Notes: a model not told the origin generated them from the sequence alone. A DNA stretch of 64,000 bases from Cupriavidus taiwanensis (GCF_900250115.1 NZ_LT984803.1:2941583-3005582), one strand, 5' to 3'; shown: positions 54,344-63,012, counted from the first letter of the stretch. Numbers and translations: made by a program.

Positions 54344-55465
54344 TCAGACCTGGGTGGCGTCAATCCTGCCCGCGAGGATGAGCAGGGATTCGAAGAGAAA
54401 GTAGTCGCCCCAGACCAGCTCGTTATCCATGGCGACGCCATTGCGCTTGTTAAAGCAGCCGCCGGTGAGGATGCCAGCCTGCCGTTCATCGCCTGGGCTG
54501 ACCGGGGTCAGGAAGCGGGTCACGAGTTGCTCGATGCTATCGATGGCGGCCTGGCGGTAGACCGCCGCGCGCTCCGGGATGAGCGCGGCCAGTTTGAGCA
54601 GGCTGGCAGCGGCGATGGCGGTGGCCGAGGTGTCACGGTTAGTGTGCGGGATGGCGGGATCGTCGAAATCCCAGAAGGCCACGCGGTCGGCGGGCAGGTG
54701 CGCGACCCACCAATCTGCCACGCGGATCGCGTCGGATTTGAACGCCTGCTCGCCGCACGACAGCACCTGTGCGAGGCCGAGCATGCCCCACGCCTGGGCG
54801 CGGGCCCAGGTGCTGCTGTCATGGATGCCCTTGTGTGTGTAGCGCTTCACGAGCGAGCCATCGGTAGCGTTGAATGTGGCGGACTGGCAGACCGAGCCAT
54901 CCTCCCGCACGCACAGGGCAATGTGCTGGCGCAGGTGCTGGCGGCCGATCTCGCCCGTGCCGAGCGCGGCGTCGTGCCGCAGCAGCAGCGCCACGGTGCC
55001 CGGAATCGCATCGATGTTGGCCTCGCTCGTCCCCACGCTGGAGGCCTCCTCGGCCTCGGAGCCGAGCGGGATCAGGCGGGCCGCTTCGCTGTACATCTCC
55101 GCCAGGCCACGCGTGCCGTCGAGGGCGAGCCCTGCGGCCTGCGGATCGGCCAGCAGCGAGCCTCCGAGTTGCGCGCCGTACCAGAAGAGGAATCCTTTGA
55201 ACACCGACTTCGACGCCACCCGCGGTGCCAGCCGCGCGGACCACATGCGGGCGCTGTCGCGGTACTTCTGCTCGCCAGTGCGCAAGGCAGCCAGCCACAG
55301 CATCCCGACCCAGAAGCCTCCGGTCCAGTCGCCGGCCGGGGAGCGTGTCCAGGTGCCGTCGGCCGGATTGCCATAGTGCGGAAAGCCCGCCTCGTCCTGC
55401 GCGATCGTCGCATCGATGCGTTGCAGGATGCGATCGAGCGCATCATCGATCAGTCTGGAATCCAT
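54344..55465 (-). CDS. Glycoside hydrolase family 88/105-like protein (unsaturated uronyl hydrolase)
   Basis: 373 residues from ATG 55465 (GGAGAC upstream); an ATG at 55483 is possible. The (alpha/alpha)6 barrel pattern is clear: TRSPAGDWTGGFWVGMLWLA, SSTWARAQAWGMLGLAQVL and HTNRDTSATAIAAASLLKLA, with TNRDTSATA and WARAQAW as family hallmarks. Family members remove unsaturated uronic acids from oligosaccharides. No signal peptide is seen, so it is cytoplasmic. Its place at the head of a CoA-linked operon is unusual, as no sugar enzymes are nearby. Confidence 0.87.
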   Translation of the reverse strand: MDSRLIDDALDRILQRIDATIAQDEAGFPHYGNPADGTWTRSPAGDWTGGFWVGMLWLAALRTGEQKYRDSARMWSARLAPRVASKSVFKGFLFWYGAQLGGSLLADPQAAGLALDGTRGLAEMYSEAARLIPLGSEAEEASSVGTSEANIDAIPGTVALLLRHDAALGTGEIGRQHLRQHIALCVREDGSVCQSATFNATDGSLVKRYTHKGIHDSSTWARAQAWGMLGLAQVLSCGEQAFKSDAIRVADWWVAHLPADRVAFWDFDDPAIPHTNRDTSATAIAAASLLKLAALIPERAAVYRQAAIDSIEQLVTRFLTPVSPGDERQAGILTGGCFNKRNGVAMDNELVWGDYFLFESLLILAGRIDATQV

Positions 55466-55579
55466 ATCTTTGTCTCCATGCATACATTGGCTTATCCGGT
55501 CTTCGCTGCCAGCCTTGCGGACCGCGGGGTGGAGCGCGGAGCGGGGTATGCATGGAATCGTAGGGATTGCGCAAACTAG

Positions 55580-55599
55580 CGTCCAATATATAATTAATC
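55580..55599. promoter_or_regulatory. CCAATATAT motif in the GH88/LysR divergent promoter region
   Basis: CGTCCAATATATAATTAATC lies in an AT-rich patch between the divergent GH88 operon and LysR gene. The first 12 bases recur exactly at 61569 upstream of the liv operon, which also shows the complete CCAATA-TAT-TATTGG palindrome. It is a candidate binding site of the LysR protein encoded at 55627. Confidence 0.55.
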
Positions 55600-55626
55600 G
55601 CTCTTTTATACTTACAGGATATAGCG

Positions 55627-56505
55627 ATGGACCTTCGCCACCTCCGGTACTTCATCGCCGTCGCCGAGGAACTCAACTTCACGCGGGCGGCCGAGCGCCT
55701 GCACATCGCCCAGCCGCCGCTGAGCCTGCAGATCCGCCAACTCGAGGAGGAGATGGATGTGACACTGCTGAACCGCTCGCGTCGGCACGTGGAGCTGACC
55801 GAGGCGGGTCGCATTTTCCTGGAGCAGGCGCGGCAGATTCTGCGCGCTACTGAGAGTGCGGTCATCCAGACGCAGCGCGCGCATCGCGGTGAGACTGGCC
55901 GGCTGACGGTCGGCTTCTTCGAGCACACGTCCTATACGCTGCTGCCGCCCATCCTGCGCGCCTACCGGGAGCGTTTTCCCTCCGTGGAAATCCTGCTGCG
56001 CTGGTTTCCGGTCGTCGAACAGGCAGAAGCGCTGCGGCGGGGTGACGCGGATATCTCCTTCATGCGGCCCGTGCCCGACCTCGAGGACGTGACGTGGGAA
56101 ACCATCCTCGAAGAGCCGTTCGTGCTGGCTGTGCCTGCAAGGCACCCATTCGCGAACGCGGAGTCAATCTCGCTGAAGGATTGCGCGCAGGAGCCCTTCA
56201 TCATGTACATGCCTGAGGCGGCGCCGGACTTCCACGCCATGAACATGCGCATGTGCGCGTCGGCGGGTTTCGTGCCGAAGGTCGTGTCTGAAGTGGGGCA
56301 GGTCTACACGCTGGTCGGGTTGGTCAGCTCCGGTGCGGGCATTGGCTTCGTGCCGGCATCGGTCCGGCAGATGAAGTTCGACCACGTCGTCTACAAGCCG
56401 ATCAAAGGCCGGCAACCAACAGTCGAGATCATGCTCGGCTATAGCCAGCGCACCCCAACGCCGCTGATGACGGCTTTCATCGAGACGGCGAAAAGCATGC
56501 TGTGA
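55627..56505 (+). CDS. LysR-family transcriptional regulator
   Basis: 292 residues. HTH: MDLRHLRYFIAVAEELNFTRA with HIAQPPLSLQIRQLEEEMD, the pattern of the CatR/BenM/CbnR group that responds to aromatic or dicarboxylic metabolites. The effector domain is full length. It is divergent from the GH88/acyl-CoA operon and lies between that operon and the liv-type importer, so it may control both through the shared CCAATATAT motif. Confidence 0.92.
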   Translation: MDLRHLRYFIAVAEELNFTRAAERLHIAQPPLSLQIRQLEEEMDVTLLNRSRRHVELTEAGRIFLEQARQILRATESAVIQTQRAHRGETGRLTVGFFEHTSYTLLPPILRAYRERFPSVEILLRWFPVVEQAEALRRGDADISFMRPVPDLEDVTWETILEEPFVLAVPARHPFANAESISLKDCAQEPFIMYMPEAAPDFHAMNMRMCASAGFVPKVVSEVGQVYTLVGLVSSGAGIGFVPASVRQMKFDHVVYKPIKGRQPTVEIMLGYSQRTPTPLMTAFIETAKSML

Positions 56506-56799
56506 AGGTTCCCCCGGGCCTCGCCCGCTGTAACGTTGGCGAGGGCCGGAGAATGGCGCGGACGTTCAGGCGCGCCGGGCTGCCGGCAATAGGCGGCAGC
56601 CGTACGTGGCGGTCGAACGCCAGCGAGTTGCCGTCGGCCAGGGCGGCCCGCAACAGGCGTGAGAGGAAGTTCTGATAACAGGGCGGTCTCGGCCATTGCG
56701 CTCGGTGAGGGTGTCGCCCAGCCCTTCGATGCCGAGGTCGATGGCCTCCAGGAAGCTGGCGCTCGCCTCGGGCGTCGTCTCGCGACAGGTGATCTTCAT
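56477..56799 (-). pseudogene. Small ORF coupled to livK, unknown, with a one-base frameshift
   Basis: The ATG at 56799 overlaps the livK stop (ATGA), which implies translational coupling. The first frame reads MKITCRETTPEASASFLEAI and DTLTERNGRDRP; one added base in the GGG at 56682-56684 (CCC on the coding strand) continues as CYQNFLSRLLRAALADG and RLPPIAGSPARLNVRAIL, ending at 56477 inside the 3' end of the convergent LysR gene. The joined product would be about 107 residues. No family is recognised. Confidence 0.35.
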
Positions 56800-58019
56800 G
56801 ACGTCTTCTTCCCAACCAGCGGGCAGCTACCTTCTTCCATCGGCCGGAACGCCTCGTTGGCGGGAATGGAGGCGATGAGCTTGTAGAAGTCGCCCGCATA
56901 CTTCGATTCCGACGGCTTCTTCACCTCGAACAGATAAAGCTGGTGGATCTTCCGGCCGTCTTCGCGAATGCTGCCCTTGCCGAACAGCTTGTCGTCGGTG
57001 GGCATCGCCTTCATCTTCGCCACCACGGCGCCGCCGTCGCCATCCGCCTTCATCGCCGTTACTGCCTTCAGGTAGTGGATCACAGCCGAGTACGTACCCG
57101 CCTGCGCCATGGTCGGGAACTTGCCGTTGTTGGCAGCGGCGAATTCCTTGCCAAACTTGCGGTTCTCGTCGGTCATATCCCAATACCAGGTCTCGCTCAG
57201 CAACAGGCCCTGTGCAGCCTTGAGGCCGAGCGCCTGGACGTCGCTGCTGAAGACGAGCAGGCCTGCCAGCTTCTGACCGCCGGCGGTCACGCCGAACTCG
57301 GCGGCCTGCTTGACCGCGCCGATGGTGTCGCCCCCGGCGTTGGCCAGGCCCACTACCTGTGCCTTCGAGGCCTGAGCCTGAAGCAGGTAGGAGGAGAAAT
57401 CGTTGCCCGGGAAAGGATGCCGGACCTTGCCGAGGACCTTGCCACCGTTCTTGACGACAACGGCCTCGGTGTCGCGTTCGAGCGAGTGGCCGAAGGCGTA
57501 GTCAGCAGTCACGAAGAACCAACTCTTGCCCCCCGACTTGACAACCGCCTTGCCAGTCCCATTCGCCAGTGCCCACGTGTCATAGGCCCAGTGGATCGCA
57601 TTGGGCGTGCAGGCCTTGCCGGTGAGGTCGGAGGTGCCGCCGCCGGTGACAATCATCACCTTGTTCTTTTCCTTGGCCACCTGGTTGACCGCCAGGACGA
57701 CCGACGAGGTCGGCACGTCGACGATAGCGTCTACCTTGTCCACGTCGAACCAGCGGCGGGCGATGCTCGCCCCGACGTCCGGCTTGTTCTGGTGGTCGGC
57801 GGCCACGATCTCCACCTTCAGGCCATGCTTCTCGGGCGCGAAGTCCTGGACCGCCTTCTTCGCGGCCCAGACCGAACCGGGACCAGCCAGCCCGGCATAA
57901 ACGCCGGTCTGATCGTTGAGCACGCCGATCCGGACCACGCCGTCCGTGATCTCGGCCTGCGCCGTCGAGGCCGTCAGCAGCGCGGCGAGCGAAAGCAGCT
58001 TGATGCGATTGTTCATCAT
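56796..58019 (-). CDS. Branched-chain-amino-acid-type ABC transporter substrate-binding protein
   Basis: 407 residues (ATG 58019 or 58016, GAGGAGAC upstream). A signal peptide ends near STAQAEITDG. The mature protein has the type I periplasmic fold of LivK/amide-urea receptors: GVLNDQTGVYAGLAGPGSV, VEIVAADHQNKPDVGASIARRW, TADYAFGHSLERDTEAVV and GNDFSSYLLQAQASKAQVVGLANAGGDT. The last gene of the importer block apart from the small coupled ORF. The ligand is more likely an organic acid or aromatic compound of the linked catabolic operon than leucine; this is inference from context. Confidence 0.93.
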   Translation of the reverse strand: MMNNRIKLLSLAALLTASTAQAEITDGVVRIGVLNDQTGVYAGLAGPGSVWAAKKAVQDFAPEKHGLKVEIVAADHQNKPDVGASIARRWFDVDKVDAIVDVPTSSVVLAVNQVAKEKNKVMIVTGGGTSDLTGKACTPNAIHWAYDTWALANGTGKAVVKSGGKSWFFVTADYAFGHSLERDTEAVVVKNGGKVLGKVRHPFPGNDFSSYLLQAQASKAQVVGLANAGGDTIGAVKQAAEFGVTAGGQKLAGLLVFSSDVQALGLKAAQGLLLSETWYWDMTDENRKFGKEFAAANNGKFPTMAQAGTYSAVIHYLKAVTAMKADGDGGAVVAKMKAMPTDDKLFGKGSIREDGRKIHQLYLFEVKKPSESKYAGDFYKLIASIPANEAFRPMEEGSCPLVGKKTS

Positions 58020-58072
58020 GTGTCTCCTCTACTGTGGGGATATATATGGGGTGTTCCGTTCAGCGCTAGATT

Positions 58073-59107
58073 TCATGCCTTTCCTTCCACGCGCCGGCCA
58101 TGCACGCCTGCTCCGGCGGGCGTTTCGTCATGACTTGGTGCCGGCACGGCAGCGTGGCACGGTGCGGGCCGGCCGCGGCGGTTGCCCACGATGTTCTGGC
58201 ACAACGCGATCAACTCGCCGACGATGCCGCGGCGGAACGCCAGCACGCACACGACGAAGATGCTCCCCATGATCACGGTGATCATGGAACCGACCTTGTC
58301 GGCCAAGGCGTTCTGGATGGCGACCACGATGCCCGCGCCCACTACCGGGCCGAAGGCCGTGCCAAGGCCGCCCAACAGCGTCATCAGCACGACTTCGCCG
58401 GAGGTGTGCCAGTGCGCGTCGGTCAGCGTGGCAAACTGGAAGACCAGGGTCTTGGTGGCCCCGGCAAGGCCGGCCAGGCCCGCCGAGAGGACGAAGGCCA
58501 GCAGCTTGTAGCGCGCGACGTCGTAGCCCAGTGAGGTGGTGCGCGCCTCGTTCTCGCGGATCGCCTTCAGGATTTGGCCGAAAGGCGAATGGATGATGCG
58601 GTGGATCAGCCAGAAGGTGAACAGGAAGATCGCCAGCACGAAGTAGTACATGCGCAGGTCCGACGCCAGGTCGATCAGGCCGAACAGCCTGCCTCGCGGA
58701 ATGGCCTGCATGCCGTCCTCGCCGCCGGTGAACGGCGCCTGCAGGAACAGGAAGTAGAACATCTGTGCCAACGCAAGCGTGATCATCGCGAAGTAGATGC
58801 CCTGCCGGCGAATAGCGAGCGCCCCGACGACAAAGCCCGCGGCAGCCGAGACGGCCGTGCCGAGCAGCAGGCCGAGTTCCGGGGTCAGCCCCCAGGTCTT
58901 CATGCCGTAGCCCGATATATAGGCCGCCGTGCCGAGGAACGCCGCATGGCCGAACGAGAGCAGGCCGGTATAGCCGAGCAGCAGGTTGAAGGCGCAGGCG
59001 AACAAGGCGAAGCACAGCACTTTCATCAGCATCACCGGATAAAGCACGGCAGGGGCGGCCAGCGCGCCCAGCAGCAGGACACCGTAGCCAAGATTTCTCA
59101 TTTTCAT
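58073..59107 (-). CDS. LivM-type ABC transporter permease
   Basis: 344 residues from ATG 59107 (GAGG at suitable distance; a second ATG at 59101). It has about nine hydrophobic segments and the LivM signature LLLGYTGLLSFGHAAFLGTAAYISGY, followed by FGQILKAIRENEARTTSLGYDVARYKLLAF, the EAA-like loop that contacts the ATPases. The C-terminal 40 residues are polar and rich in Pro/His. It lies 8 nt downstream of livH. Confidence 0.94.
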   Translation of the reverse strand: MKMRNLGYGVLLLGALAAPAVLYPVMLMKVLCFALFACAFNLLLGYTGLLSFGHAAFLGTAAYISGYGMKTWGLTPELGLLLGTAVSAAAGFVVGALAIRRQGIYFAMITLALAQMFYFLFLQAPFTGGEDGMQAIPRGRLFGLIDLASDLRMYYFVLAIFLFTFWLIHRIIHSPFGQILKAIRENEARTTSLGYDVARYKLLAFVLSAGLAGLAGATKTLVFQFATLTDAHWHTSGEVVLMTLLGGLGTAFGPVVGAGIVVAIQNALADKVGSMITVIMGSIFVVCVLAFRRGIVGELIALCQNIVGNRRGRPAPCHAAVPAPSHDETPAGAGVHGRRVEGKA

Positions 59108-59115
59108 ACTCGACC

Positions 59116-60003
59116 TCACTTTTCCTTGCCAAACAGGCCTGCCGGCCGAACCATCAGCACGATGACCATGATCACGAAGACCGCCGTGGCCGACGCCTCC
59201 GGATAAAACACCTTGGTCAGTCCTTCGACCACGCCCAGTCCCAGTCCGGCGACGATCGCGCCAAGGATGGAACCCATGCCGCCGATCACCACCACCGCGA
59301 ACACGACGATGATCAGGTTCGACCCCATCAGCGGACTTAGTTGCCCCGTCGGTGCTGCCAGCACGCCGGCCAGCCCGGCCAGACCCACGCCGAAGGCATA
59401 GGTCATCATCACCATCACCGGCACGTTGATGCCGAAGGCTTGGGTAATGCTTGGGTTCTCGGTGGCGGCGCGCAGGTAGGCGCCGAGGCGGGTCTTCTCG
59501 ATCGTGAACCAGGTCAGCAGGCACACTGTGAGCGAGCCACCGATGACCCACGCGCGGTATTTCGGCAGGATCATGAAGCCGAGGTTGAAGGCGCCGGCCA
59601 CCTCGTCGGGAATCGAATAGGGCTGTCCCGAGACGCCGAACTGGAAGCGGAACAGGCCTTCGATAATGAGCGCCAGCCCGAAGGTGAGCAGCAGCCCGTA
59701 CAGGTGGTCGAGCTTGTACAGCCACCGCAGCAGGCCGCGCTCGATGGCGATACCCGCTAGCCCGACCAGCGCCGGCGCCGCCAGCAGCGACCACCAGTAG
59801 CTGATGCCGAGATACTCCAGGCCCGCCCAGGCGACGAATGCGCCCACCATAAACAGCGCGCCGTGGGCAAAGTTGATGATGTTGAGCATGCCGAAGATCA
59901 CGGCAAGCCCGAGGCTGAGAATCGCGTAGAACGAGCCGTTCACCAGCCCGAGCACGAGTTGCCCCAACAGCCCCTGTAGCGGGACTCCCAGAATCGTTGT
60001 CAT
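59116..60003 (-). CDS. LivH-type ABC transporter permease
   Basis: 295 residues, about eight membrane segments. The N-terminal LVLGLVNGSFYAILSLGLAVIFGMLNIINFAHGALFM pattern and the cytoplasmic loop GAYLRAATENPSITQAFGINV are diagnostic of LivH. It pairs with LivM to form the channel of the importer. It starts 21 nt after the livF stop. Confidence 0.95.
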   Translation of the reverse strand: MTTILGVPLQGLLGQLVLGLVNGSFYAILSLGLAVIFGMLNIINFAHGALFMVGAFVAWAGLEYLGISYWWSLLAAPALVGLAGIAIERGLLRWLYKLDHLYGLLLTFGLALIIEGLFRFQFGVSGQPYSIPDEVAGAFNLGFMILPKYRAWVIGGSLTVCLLTWFTIEKTRLGAYLRAATENPSITQAFGINVPVMVMMTYAFGVGLAGLAGVLAAPTGQLSPLMGSNLIIVVFAVVVIGGMGSILGAIVAGLGLGVVEGLTKVFYPEASATAVFVIMVIVLMVRPAGLFGKEK

Positions 60004-60024
60004 GTTGTCTCCTCCGCAGCGGTC

Positions 60025-60729
60025 TCAGACACCCAGTAGTTCCTGGAGCAGGTGCTGCTTCTCGTGAATCTCGTGCTGGTGGATCTCCGCGGCGATTTGG
60101 CCGTGCTCCACCACGTACATGCGGTCGGCCAGCGGCGCGGCGAACCGGAAGTTCTGCTCCACCAGCACGATCGTGTAGCCTTTCGCCTTGAGGTCGCGGA
60201 TGACCTGGGCGAGCTTCTGCACGATCACCGGCGCCAGTCCCTCGGAGATTTCGTCCAGCAGCAGCAGCCGCGCCCCGGTGCGCAGGATGCGCGCCATCGC
60301 CAGCATCTGTTGCTCGCCGCCCGAGAGCCGCGTGCCCTGGCTATGCCGCCGCTCGTGGAGGTTGGGAAACATCGCGTAGATCTCGTCGAGGCTCATCCCG
60401 CCGCCACCCACCTGCGGCGGCAGCAAGAGGTTCTCCTCGCACGAGAGGCTGGAATAAATCGCCCGCTCTTCCGGGCAAAAGCCGACGCCGAGACGCGCGA
60501 TGCGATGGGCCGGCATGCCGATTGCCTCGCGGCCGTCGATCATGACCGAGCCGGCGCGCCGCCCCGTCAGGCCCATGATCGCGCGCAGGGTGGTGGTACG
60601 GCCTGCCCCGTTGCGGCCGAGCAGGGTCACGCACTCTCCCTCGTTCACCAGCAAGTCGATGCCGTGCAGGATGTGCGATTCGCCGTAGAAGGCATGGAGG
60701 TCGGTGACCCGCAGGTATTCCGTCGCCAT
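60025..60729 (-). CDS. LivF-type ABC transporter ATP-binding protein, Walker A with Arg
   Basis: 234 residues from ATG 60729; its start lies 2 nt from the livG stop. LivF features include VTLLGRNGAGRTTTLRAIMGL, LGVGFCPEERAIYSSLSCEENLL, signature LSGGEQQMLAMARIL and Walker B LLLLDEISEGLAP. The Walker A lysine is replaced by arginine at residue 44, which in most ABC ATPases lowers or abolishes hydrolysis, while LivG keeps its lysine. It could be a tolerated variant or a functional asymmetry. Confidence 0.93.
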   Translation of the reverse strand: MATEYLRVTDLHAFYGESHILHGIDLLVNEGECVTLLGRNGAGRTTTLRAIMGLTGRRAGSVMIDGREAIGMPAHRIARLGVGFCPEERAIYSSLSCEENLLLPPQVGGGGMSLDEIYAMFPNLHERRHSQGTRLSGGEQQMLAMARILRTGARLLLLDEISEGLAPVIVQKLAQVIRDLKAKGYTIVLVEQNFRFAAPLADRMYVVEHGQIAAEIHQHEIHEKQHLLQELLGV

Positions 60730-60731
60730 GA

Positions 60732-61511
60732 TCAATGCCCTCCCTGCGCAGCGAGCGCGGCATCAGCGCTGCCCATATAGGCCTCGATGACCTGCGGGTT
60801 GGCGGAGACTTCCGCGTATGTGCCCTCGGCCAGCACGCTGCCGCGCGCCAGCACCGTGATGGCGTCGCAGATGCCGGACACCACTTTCATGTTGTGCTCC
60901 ACCATCAGGATGCTGCGATTGGCCGAGACCTTCTTGATGAGCTGCATGACGCGGTCAACGTCTTCGTGGCCCATGCCCTGCGTGGGCTCGTCGAGCAGCA
61001 TCAGCTCGGGGTCGAGGGCCAGCGTGGTGGCGATTTCCAGCGCGCGCTTGCGGCCGTACGGCATCTCGGCGGTCGTCATGCCGGCGAAGTCCTCCAGTCC
61101 GACGTCGGCGAGCAAAGCCATGGCCCTGTCATCGAGTGATGCGAGGACTTTCGGCGAGCGCCAGAACTGGAAGGAAATCCCGAGCCTGCGCTGCAGCGGG
61201 ATACGCACGTTGTCAAGCACGGTCAGGTGCGGAAACACCGCCGAGATCTGGAAGGAGCGCACCACGCCCCGGCGTGCGACCTGTGCCGGCTTCTCACCGG
61301 AGATCTCGGCACCGTTGAACCGGATGGTGCCGCGCGTGGGATCCAGGAACTTGGTAAGGAGGTTGAAGCAGGTGGTCTTGCCTGCACCGTTCGGACCGAT
61401 CAGTGCGTGGATGTGCCCACGCGTGACCTTGAGGCTGACGTCGTTTACGGCGACGAATCCCTTGAATTCCTTCCTCAGTCCGACGGTTTCAAGAATGAGA
61501 TTGCTTGCCAT
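60732..61511 (-). CDS. LivG-type ABC transporter ATP-binding protein
   Basis: 259 residues from ATG 61511 (an in-frame ATG at 61517 is also possible). Walker A is IGPNGAGKTTCFNLLT, Walker B is LMLLDEPTQGMGHED, and the signature position reads MPYGRKRALEIATTL, as is usual for LivG where LSGGQ is relaxed. SFQISAVFPHLTVLDNVRI is the Q-loop region. First gene of the importer operon, downstream of the CCAATATAT promoter motif. Confidence 0.94.
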   Translation of the reverse strand: MASNLILETVGLRKEFKGFVAVNDVSLKVTRGHIHALIGPNGAGKTTCFNLLTKFLDPTRGTIRFNGAEISGEKPAQVARRGVVRSFQISAVFPHLTVLDNVRIPLQRRLGISFQFWRSPKVLASLDDRAMALLADVGLEDFAGMTTAEMPYGRKRALEIATTLALDPELMLLDEPTQGMGHEDVDRVMQLIKKVSANRSILMVEHNMKVVSGICDAITVLARGSVLAEGTYAEVSANPQVIEAYMGSADAALAAQGGH

Positions 61512-61568
61512 GGTCATTTCCGCGCCCGTTGTTGGGGTCTGCTGGAGAATATGGCCGCAACTAAAACA

Positions 61569-61586
61569 CGTCCAATATATTATTGG
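61569..61586. promoter_or_regulatory. CCAATATATTATTGG palindrome upstream of the liv-type operon
   Basis: A perfect 6-3-6 inverted repeat (CCAATA-TAT-TATTGG at 61572-61586), 61-75 nt upstream of livG. CGTCCAATATAT (61569-61580) is identical to the sequence at 55580 in the LysR/GH88 promoter region. A probable operator of the same LysR regulator. The remaining sequence to the IS left end (61587-61787) shows no gene. Confidence 0.6.
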
Positions 61587-61787
61587 TTAGTCATTGATAC
61601 TTTTTGTGTATATGTATGAGGCGCGCAGCCAGTCGGGCGCCACTCGCGAATTGTCGCGGACGTCAGGACACGAAGGCGTGTCGAAGCGCCACAAAGGCGA
61701 CAGAAGCGATTGCGAACAGGGGTCTGTTGCTTGAGCGAAGCGGACGCACTAACGTCCACGCGTCGGTGGAGGCGAATGACGCTTCAT

Positions 61788-61815
61788 GGCTGCGGATTCA
61801 ACCGGTCGATGCAAC
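61788..61815 (+). repeat. Left inverted repeat of the IS30-family element
   Basis: The 28 bases from GGCTGCGG to GATGCAAC are the exact reverse complement of 62995-63022. The transposase start is 37 nt inside this end. Confidence 0.9.
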
Positions 61816-61851
61816 ACACTAAAGGCTTTGCAAGCCTGAGGGGTGCTGCAA

Positions 61852-63012
61852 ATGAAGCAAAGACGGCGGATCTACTACACCGAGACCCAAAAGGCACTGA
61901 TGTGGGAACGGTGGCGCAAAGGTGACACGCTTCATCAGATCGCACGATTGTTCGATCGGGGTCACTCTTCGATGCAGAGGATCTTGGCGGAGACCGGTGG
62001 TATCCAGCCAGTACAGCGACACCGCTCCCGATTGGCATTGACGCTTGCCGAACGAGAGGAGATCTCTCGCTCCGTGGCGGCCGGACTCTCTGTCCGGTCG
62101 ATTGCATCCCGGCTAGGACGCGCCCCGTCTACCATTAGCCGTGAGCTCAGGCGAAACGGGGGAAGCCAAGGCTATCGTGCAAACCAGGCGGACGAGCTTG
62201 CCTGGGCGCGAGCGCGCCGCCCAAAGGCCTGTAAGCTCGTCGGAAACCGAACGCTGGCGCAGGTTGTGGCAGCCAAGCTGAGGATGCAATGGTCCCCAGA
62301 GCAGATTGCAGGCTGGCTCAAGCATGCATATGCGGTCAACAAGGACTACCAGGTGTCACACGAGACGATCTATCGTAGCCTTTATGTACAGGCCCGCGGT
62401 GCGCTGAAGAAGGAGTTGCTTGAACACCTGAGGCGCTGCCGGGTCATGCGTCACTCTCGTCTCTATTCCGCGAAGACTGACGACCGTGGAAGAATCTGTG
62501 ACACCGTTTCGATCAGTGAGCGGCCTGCAACCGTCGAAGATCGCGCGATTCCCGGCCACTGGGAAGGCGACCTGCTCTTCGGCAGCGACAACAGCCAGAT
62601 CGTCACCTTGGTCGAGCGTCAGACGAGGTTTGTGATGCTGGTGAAGGTTGCCAGCAAGGACACAGAGACTGTGGTCAATGCCCTGATCAAACATGCAGGC
62701 AAATTACCCCAGGAGCTGTACAAATCGCTGACGTGGGATCGTGGAAAAGAGATGGCCGATCACAAGCGCTTTACCGTGGCGACCGACATTCAGGTCTACT
62801 TCTGCGACCCTCAGAATCCCTGGCAACGGGGCTCCAACGAGAACACGAACGGCCTATTAAGACAATACTTCCCGAAAGGCACGGATCTCTCTGTCTACTC
62901 GCAAGCCAAACTCAATGCCGTCGCGAGGCGGCTCAATGAACGTCCGCGCAAGACACTCAACTTTGATACGCCGGCCGAACGATTCCATCAAAACGTTGCA
63001 TCGACCGGTTGA
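61852..63012 (+). CDS. IS30-family transposase
   Basis: 386 residues from ATG 61852 (a GTG at 61843 is the alternative). N-terminal HTH regions are MKQRRRIYYTETQKALMWER and, further in, RSIASRLGRAPSTISRELRRN. The DDE catalytic core includes GHWEGDLLFGSDNS (first Asp), SLTWDRGKEMADH (second Asp) and GSNENTNGLLRQYFPKGTDL (Glu), all intact, so the element may be active. The stop lies within the right terminal repeat. Confidence 0.96.
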   Translation: MKQRRRIYYTETQKALMWERWRKGDTLHQIARLFDRGHSSMQRILAETGGIQPVQRHRSRLALTLAEREEISRSVAAGLSVRSIASRLGRAPSTISRELRRNGGSQGYRANQADELAWARARRPKACKLVGNRTLAQVVAAKLRMQWSPEQIAGWLKHAYAVNKDYQVSHETIYRSLYVQARGALKKELLEHLRRCRVMRHSRLYSAKTDDRGRICDTVSISERPATVEDRAIPGHWEGDLLFGSDNSQIVTLVERQTRFVMLVKVASKDTETVVNALIKHAGKLPQELYKSLTWDRGKEMADHKRFTVATDIQVYFCDPQNPWQRGSNENTNGLLRQYFPKGTDLSVYSQAKLNAVARRLNERPRKTLNFDTPAERFHQNVASTG

